Positions 57,241 to 64,000 of a DNA stretch of 64,000 bases are shown here, one piece after another (position 1 is the first letter of the stretch; the number at the start of each line of letters is the position of its first letter). The DNA is taken from contig NW_026870889.1 in assembly GCF_033118175.1 (NCBI RefSeq), positions 2,418,001 through 2,482,000 of the forward strand. The letters run 5' to 3'. The notes under the pieces are model-generated. The model made no database searches. It was not told the DNA's origin and worked only from the letters and a program-made list of their open reading frames with translations. The DNA comes from Dama dama. Lineage: Eukaryota > Chordata > Mammalia > Artiodactyla > Cervidae. A program made the position numbers and the translations under genes.

Positions 57241-59810
57241 GGAAGACCTCCCCGGCTGCCTCCAAAGGCTGGTTTGCAAGCACTCAATCCCGCTGTTCAC
57301 GCCAGCTGCGCACAATGCTCCCAAGCCCGGGAGAAAAGCATTTTGGGGTGGTGCTCACTCCGGGCTTTGGAAGACCGCCCCGGCTGCCTCCAAGGCCGGT
57401 TTGCAAGCACTTCTGCCTGCTGTTCCCGCCACCCGCGCACAATGCTCCCAAGCCCGGGAGAAAAGCGTTTCGGGGTGGTGTTCTCTCTGGGCCCAAGAAA
57501 GACCTCCCGGGCTGCCCCCAAATGCCGGTTTGCAAGCACTCCCACTCGCTGTTCCCACCATCCGTGCAAATGCTCCAAGCCCAGGAGAAAAGCCCTTCAG
57601 GGTGGTGCTCTCTCCCGGCCCTTGGAAGACCTCCCCGGCTGCCTCCAAAGGCTGGATTTCAAGTACTCCCTCCCGCTGTCCCGCCAGCTGCACACAATGC
57701 TCCCAATCACGGGAGAAAAGCGCTTCCGGGTGGTGCTCTCTACGGGCCCTTGGAAGACCTCCCCGTTTGTCTCCAAAGGCCGGTTTGCAAGCACTCATGC
57801 CCGCTGTTCCCGCCAGCCGCGCACAATGCTCCCAAGCCTAGGAGAAAAGCGCTTCGGGGTGGTGCTCTCTCCCGGCCCTTGGAAGACCTCCCCGGCTGCC
57901 TCCAAAGGCCAGTTTGCAAGCACTCAATCCCGCTGTTCCCGCCAGCCGCGCACAATGCTCCCAAGCCCGGGAGAAAAGCGCTTCGGGGTGGTGCTCTCTC
58001 CTGGCCCTTGGAAGACCTCCCCGGCTGCCTCCAAAGGCTGGTTTTCGAGAACTCCCTCCCGCTGACCCGCCAGCCGCACACAATGCTCCCAAGCCCGGGA
58101 GAAAAGCATTTTGGGGTGGTCTCTCTCCGGGCCCTTGGAAGACTCCCCGGCTGCCTCTAAAGGCCGGTTTGCAAGCACTCATGTCCTCTGTTCCCGACAG
58201 CCGCGAACAATGCTCCCAATTCCGTGAGAAAAGTGCTTCGGGATGGTGCTCTCTCCGGGCCCTTGGAAGACCTCCCAAGCTGCCTCCAAAGGCCGGTTTG
58301 CAAGCACTCCCGCCCGCTGTTCCCGCCAGCCTCGCACAATGCTCCCAAGCCCGGGAGAAAAGCGCTTCGGGGTGGTGTTCTCTCCGTGCCAATGGAGGAC
58401 CTCCCTGGCTGCCCCCAAAGGCCGGTTTGCAAGCACTCCCACTCGCTGTTCCCGCCAGCCACGCACAATCCTCCAAAACCCCGGAGAAAAGCGCTTCGGG
58501 GTGGTGTTCTCTCCGTGCCCATGGAAGACCTCCCGGGGTGCCCCCAAAGGCCGGTTTGCAAGCACTCCCACTCGCTGTTCCCGCCATCCGCGCACAATGC
58601 TCCCAAGCCCGGGAGAAAAGCATTTTGGGGTGGTGCTCACTCCGGGCCCTTGGAAGACCTCCCCGGCTGCCTCCAAAGGCCAGTTTGCAAGCAGTCCTGC
58701 CTGCTGTTCCCGCCAGCCGCGCACAATGTTCCCAAGCCCGGGAGAAAAGCGCTTCGGGGTGGTGCTCTCTCCGGGCACTTTCAAGACCTCCCCGGCTGCC
58801 TCCAAAGGCCGGTTTGTAAGTACTCATTCCCGCCGCTTCCGCCAGCCACGCACAATGCTCCCAAGCCCGGGAGAAAAGCATTTTGGGGTGGTGCTCACAC
58901 CGGGCCCTGGAAGACCTCCCCGGCTGCCTCCAAAGGACGGTTTTCAAGCACTCCTGCCTGCTGTTCCCGCCACCCGCGCAGAATGCTCCCAAGCGCGGGA
59001 GAAAAGCGCTTCGGGGTGGTGCTCTCTACAGGCCCTTGGAAGACCTCCCCGGCTGACTCCAAAGGACAGTTTGCAAGCACTCATGCCCGCTGTTCCCGCC
59101 AGCCACGCACAATGCTCCCAAGACCGTGAGAAAAGCGCTTCGGGGTGGTGTTCTCTCAGGGACCATGGAGGACCTCCCCGTCTGCCCCCAAAGGCCGGTT
59201 TGCAAGCATTCCCACTCGCTGTTCCCGCCAGGCACACACAATGTTCCAAAACCCCGGAGAAAAGCGCTTCGGGGTGGTGCTCTCTCCGCGCCCTTGGAAG
59301 ACTTCTCTGGCTGCCGCCAAAGGCCGGTTTGCAAGAATTCCCTCCCGCTGTCCCACCAGCCGCACACAATGCTCCAAAACCCGAGAGAAAAGCGCTTCGA
59401 GGTTGTGCTCTCTCCAGGCCCTTGGACGACCTCCCCGGCTGCCTCCAAAGGCCGGTTTGCAAGCACTCTTGCCTGCTGTTCCCGCCACGCGCGCACAATG
59501 CTCCCAAGCCCGGAAGAAAAGCATTTTGGGGTAGTGCTCTCTCCGGGCCCTTGGAAGACCTCCCGGGCTGCCTCCAAAGGCCGGTTTGCAAGCACTCATG
59601 TCCGCTGTTCCCGACAGCCGCGCACAATGCTCCCAAGCCCGGGAGAAAAGCATTTTGGGGTGGTGATCAGTCCGGGCCCTTGGAAGACCTCCCCGGTTGC
59701 CTCCAAAGGACAGTTTGCAAGAACTCATGCCCGCTGTTCCCGCCAGGCACGCACAATGCTCCCAAGCCCGGGAGAAAAGCGCTTCGGGGTGGTGCTCTCA
59801 CCGGGCCCTT
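57241..59810 (+). repeat. Module array 6: 20 tandem 128/129 bp modules
   Basis: The 2570 bp give 20 modules. The entry matches array 3 at an offset of 24345 bp and array 5 at 3292 bp. The exit signature starts at 59126 but four more modules follow before the 553 bp segment resumes at 59811, so the usual end is displaced. Those late modules are diverged, with ctccgcgcccttggaagacttctctggctgccgcc, gaggttgtgctc and ggacgacctcc. Confidence 0.92.
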
Positions 59811-62800
59811 GCCCCTGAGCCTGGGGGCAATGCAGGGGGAACACACTCCCAGGCCAAGGCAGAACCACATGCACACGTCTGTTCCTGCCCCCTACACCGG
59901 CAGAGAGCTCGGGGGAGCCAGAATCTCTCAGGCAGCTGCTGGGCTGGCCGCCTGTGTGGGAAGTGGCAGAGCCGACCTAGGGGCATGTTGGGCCTCTGCT
60001 CTCCCTGCTGCCCTGAGGCTGCTGGGCCAAAGAGGTCTTGGGCATCCAGCCCCTTGCTGGTCCCTTCCCTCTGACGAGGCCCTCTGAGCTCCAGCACCTT
60101 GCAGTGTGGAGACAGCCCCTGCCAGCAACCTCCTCTCCAAGGAGGCCTCAACCGAGGCCTAGCCCCAGGGGAAAGGCACCAGCGGGGAAGAGCCTGGGGA
60201 GGCGCCCGGGCATGTCTGGACCCAGTCCCCGCAGCCTGCCCCTTGGTGGGGCATTACCCCCGGAGGCCAGGAAGGTCTGGGCAAGGCTGGCCAGGGGCAG
60301 GGGCCCTGCTGGGCCCTGCCCCTGGCCTGTGGGGCCTCTGAGCACAACCGGCCCTCTCCCACTGGAAGACCTCCCCGGCTGCCTCCAAAGGCCGGTTTGC
60401 AAGCACTCCCGCCCACTGTTCCCACCAAGCGCGCACAATGCTCCCAAGCCAGGGAGAAAAGCGCTTCGGGGTGGTGCTCTCTCCGGGCCCTTGCCCCTGA
60501 GCCTGGGGGCCAGGCAGGGGGTCCACTATCCCAGGCCAAGGCAGAACCACATGCACACGTCTGTTCCTGACCCCTGCACTGGCAGAGAGCTCGGGGGAGC
60601 CAGAGTCTGTCAGGCAGCTGCTGGGCTGGCCGCCTGTGTGGGAAGGGGCAGAGCCGACCTAGGGGCAAGTTGGGCCTCTTCCTCTCCCTGCTGCCCTGAG
60701 GCTGCTGGGCCATAGAGGTCTTGGGCATCCAGCCCCTTGCTGGTCCCTTCCCTCTGACGAGGCCCTCTGAGCTCCAGCACCTTGCAGTGTGGAGACAGCC
60801 CCTGCCAGCAACCTCCTCTCCAAGGAGGCCTCAACCGAGGCCTAGGCCCAGGGGAAAGGCACCAGCGGGGATGAGCCAGTGGAGGCGCACGGGCATGTCT
60901 GGACCCAGTCCCCGCAGCCTGCCCCTTGGTGGGGCAGTACCCCCGGAGGCCAGGAAGGTCTGGGCAAGGCTGCCAGGGGCAGGGACACTGCTGGGTCCTG
61001 CCCCTGGCCTGTGGGGCGTCTGAGCACAACCGGCACTCTCCCACTGGAAGACCTGCCCGGCTGCCTCCAAAGGCCGGTTTGCAAGCGCTCCCGCCCACTG
61101 TTCCCAGCAGGCGTGTACAATGCTCCCAAGCCCGGGAGAAAAGCGCTTCGGGGTGGTGCTCTCTCCGGGCCCTTGCTCCTGAGCCTGGGGGCAAGGCACG
61201 GTGTCCACAATCCCAGGCCAAGTCAGAACCACATGCACACCTCTGATCTGCCCCCTGCACCGGCAAAGAGCTCGGGGGAGCCAGAGTATGTCAGGCAGCT
61301 GCTGGGCTAGCCGCCTGTGTGGGAAGGGGCAGAGCCGACCTAGGGGCAAGTTGTGCCTCTTGCTCTCCCTGCTGCCCTGAGGCTGCTGGGCCAAAGAGGT
61401 CTTGGGAGTCCAGCCCCTTGCTGGTCCCTTCCCTCTGACGAGGCCCTCTGAGCTCCAGCACCTTGCAGTGTGGAGACAGCCCCTGCCAGCAACCTCCTCT
61501 CCAAGAGGCCTAAACCGAGGCCTAGGCCCAGGGGAAAGGCACCAGTGGGGATGAGCCTGGGGAAGCGCCCGGGCATGTCTGGACCCAGTCCCCGCAGCCT
61601 GCCCCTTGGTGGGGCAGTACCCCTGAGGCCAGGAAGGTCTGGGAAAGGCTGGCCAGGGGCAGGGGACCTGCTGGGTCCTGCCCCTGGCCTGTGGGGCCTC
61701 TGAGCACAACCGGCCCTCTCCCAATGGAAGACCTCCCCGGCTGCCTCCAAAGGCCGGTTTGCAAACACTCCCGCCCACTGTTCCCACAAAGCACGCACAA
61801 TGCTCCCAAGCCCGGGAGAAAAGCGCTTCGGGGTGTTGCACTCTCCGGGCCCTTGCCCCTGAGCCTGGGGTCCAGGCAGTGGGTCCACACTCCCAGACCA
61901 AGGCATAACCACATGCACACGTGTGTTCCTGCCCCCTACACCGGCAGAGAGCTCGGGGGAGCCAGAGACTGCCAGGCTGCTGCTGGGCTGGCTGCCTGTG
62001 TGGTACGGGGCAGAGCCGACCTAGGGGCATGTTGGGCCTCTTGCTCTCCCTGCTGCCCTGAGGCTGCTGGGTCAAAGAGGTCTTGGGCATCCAGCGCTTT
62101 GCTGGTGCCTTCCCTCTGACGAGGCCCTCTGAGCTCCAGCACCTTGCAGTGTGGAGACAGCCCCTGTCAGCAACCTCCTCTCCAAAGAGTCCTCAACCGA
62201 GGCCTACAACCAGGGGAAAGGCACCAGCGGGGATGATCCTGGGGAGGCGCACAGACATGTCTGGACCCAGTCTCCTCAGCCTGCCCCTTGGTGGGGCAGT
62301 ACCCCCGGAGGCCAGGAAAGTCTGGGCAAGTCTGGCCAGGGGCAGGGGCCCTGCTGGGTCCTGACCCTGGCCTGTGGGGCCTCTGAGCACAACCGGCCCT
62401 CTCCCACAGGAAGACCTCCCCGGCTGCCTCCAAAGTCCTGTTTGCAACACTCCCGCCCGCTGTTCACGTCAGGAATGCACAAAGCTCCCAAGCCGGGGAG
62501 AAAAGCGCTTCGGTGTGGTGCTCTCTCCGGGCCCTTGCCCATGAGCCTGGGGGCAAGGCAGGGAGAACACACTCCCAGGCCAAGGCAGAACCACATGCTC
62601 ACATCTGTTCCTGTCCCCTGCACCGGCAGAGAGCTTGGGGGAGCCAGAGTCTGTCAGGCAGCTGCTGGGTTGGCCGCCTGTGTGGGAAGGGGCAGAGCCG
62701 CCCTAGGGGCAAGTTGGGCCTCTTGCTCTCCCTGCTGCCCTGAGGCTGCCTGGCCAAAGATGTCTTGGGCATCCAGCCCTTTACTGGTCCCTTCTCTCTG

Positions 62801-64000
62801 ACGAGGCTGTCTGAGCTGCAGCACCTTGCAGTGTGGAGACAGCCCCTGCCAGCAACCTCCTCTCCAAGGAGGCCTCAACCGAGGCCTAGGCCCAGGGGAA
62901 AGGCACCAGCGGGGATGAGCCAGGGGAGGCGCCCGAGCATGTCTGGACCCAGTTCCCGCAGCCTGCCCCTTGGTGGGGCAGTACCCCCGGAGGCCAGGAA
63001 GGTCTGGGCAAGGCTGGCCAGGGGCAGGGGCCCTGCTGCGTCCTGCCCTTGGCCTGTGGGGCCTCTGAGCACAACCGGCCCTCTCCCACTGGAAGACCTC
63101 CCCGGCTGCCTCCAAAGGCCGGTTTGCAAGCGCTCCCGCCCACTGTTCCCAGCAGGCGTGCACAATGCTCCTAAGCCCGGGAGAAAAGCGCTTCGGGGTG
63201 GTGCTCTCTCCGGGCCCTTGCCCCTGAGCCTGGGGGCAAGGCAGGGTGTCCACACTCTCAGGCCAAGGCAGAACCACATGCACACGACTGATCTGCCCCC
63301 TGCACCGGCAGAGAGCTCGGGGGAGCCAGAGTCTGTCAGGCAGCTGCTGGGCTGGCCGCCTGTGTGGGAAGGGGCAGAGCCGACCTAGGGGCAAGTTGGG
63401 CCTCTTGCTCTCCCTGCTGCCCTGAGGCTGCTGGGCCAAAGAGGTCTTGGGCATCCAGCCCCTTGCTGGTCCCTTCCCTCTGACGAGGCCCTCTGAGCTC
63501 CAGCACCTTGCAGTGTGGAGACAGCCCCTGCCAGCAACCTCCTCTCCAAGGAGGCCTCAACCGAGGCCTAGGCCCAGGGGAAAGGCACCAGCGGGGATGA
63601 GCCTGGGGAGGCGCCCGGGCATGTCTGGACCCAGTCCCCGCAGCCTGCCCCTTGGTGGGGCAGTACCCCCGGAGACCAGGAAGGTCTGGGCAAGGCTGGC
63701 CAGGGGCAGGGGACCTGCTGGGTCCTGCCCCTGGCCTGTAGGGCCTCTGAGCACAACCGGCCCTCTCCCGCTGGAAGACCTCCCCGGCTGCCTCCAAAGG
63801 CCAGTTTGCCAACACTCCTGCCCGCTGTTCCCGCCAGGCACGCACAATGCTCCCAAGCCCAGGAGAAAAGCGATTCGGGGTGGTGGTCTCTCCGGGCCCC
63901 TGCCCCTGAGCCTGGGGGCCAGGCAGGGGATCCACAGTCCCAGGCCAAGGCAGAACCACATGCACACGTCTGTTCCTGCCCCCTCTACCGGCAGAGAGCT
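59811..64000 (+). repeat. Block F: 6 tandem 682 bp units plus a partial one, more diverged
   Basis: Segments have markers at 60038, 60721, 61402, 62083, 62765 and 63447, and a seventh segment starts at about 63902 and runs off the window. These units carry many private changes: ctagccccagg, gggaagagcc, ggcattacccc, cttgggagtccagcc, ccaagaggcctaaacc, ctagccgcctg, cctacaaccagggg, gtctcctcagcc, cttcggtgtggtg and gaatgcacaaagctcc. The array is intact but less homogenised here than to the left. Confidence 0.93.

Noticed and set aside
399..64000. Recurrent ~239-codon frame in each large unit beginning at ttgggcatccag
   Set aside because: It starts with a non-ATG codon, is broken by single-base indels in many units, and is only the longest stop-free stretch of a GC-rich repeat. 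No conservation of reading frame is visible.
1..64000. Bacterial or viral origin suggested by high GC and dense open frames
   Set aside because: There is no gene succession, no ribosome-binding site pattern and no unique sequence. Sixty-four kilobases of nested tandem repeats with higher-order structure is typical of eukaryotic heterochromatin.
1..64000. Primate alpha satellite
   Set aside because: Alpha satellite is AT-rich with a ~171 bp monomer. This repeat is GC-rich with 129 and 682 bp periods and no resemblance in sequence.
1..64000. Ribosomal DNA or its intergenic spacer
   Set aside because: No rRNA-like stretch is seen and the period is far too short for an rDNA unit. Spacer sub-repeats would not continue for 64 kb without a transcribed region.
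1..64000. Interspersed transposable elements or insertion sequences breaking the array
   Set aside because: All module and segment boundaries are in phase from end to end. No insertion with target duplication, poly-A tail or terminal repeats was found apart from the open question of the 553 bp segment itself.

Overview
The window is one continuous block of GC-rich eukaryotic satellite DNA. I see no convincing gene, RNA gene, transposon or unique sequence in it. By eye about two thirds of bases in sampled lines are G or C, CpG is frequent, and every stretch belongs to one of two nested tandem repeats. The style (long higher-order repeats, CpG-to-TpG variants between copies, about 0.68 kb unit) suggests a vertebrate, most likely mammalian, centromeric, pericentromeric or other heterochromatic array. 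The species cannot be fixed from the sequence. Ruminant satellite II-type families have a comparable unit length and GC content, but that is only a candidate to test.

The large repeat is a 681-683 bp unit. It consists of a ~553 bp segment (from gcccctgagcc to ctctcccact) plus one ~129 bp module (from ggaagacctcc to cgggccctt). Blocks of this unit lie at 171-15054 (22 segments), 17883-30721 (19), 30978-32895 (3), 36881-42890 (9), 45209-53948 (13), 56005-57240 (2) and 59811-64000 (6 plus a partial). The small repeat is the same 128/129 bp module run on its own in tandem, inserted in register where a single module would normally sit. Arrays lie at 1-170 (tail only), 15055-17882 (22 copies), 30722-30977 (2), 32896-36880 (31), 42891-45208 (18), 53949-56004 (16) and 57241-59810 (20). 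The satellite is therefore composite: its internal module is present once in most units but is expanded 2- to 31-fold in some.

Higher-order structure lies above this. An 11-unit block is repeated at a 7507 bp offset. A 2.2 kb module-array exit is repeated at 17712 bp. Two module arrays align at an 18095 bp offset but differ by 903 bp (seven modules). A ~5.9 kb block spanning array and units is repeated at 8328 bp, and a ~2.5 kb block at 11058 bp. By eye the copies differ by a few scattered substitutions, so amplification is recent. The rightmost units (about 60-63 kb) carry many more private changes, as expected nearer an array edge.

The many long open frames are by-products of low stop-codon density in a GC-rich repeat and are not annotated as genes. 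Points for follow-up are the composite architecture, a conserved 13 bp inverted repeat in each unit, a second conserved pair of alternative hairpins, and four units in which one substitution creates a match to the CENP-B box core.
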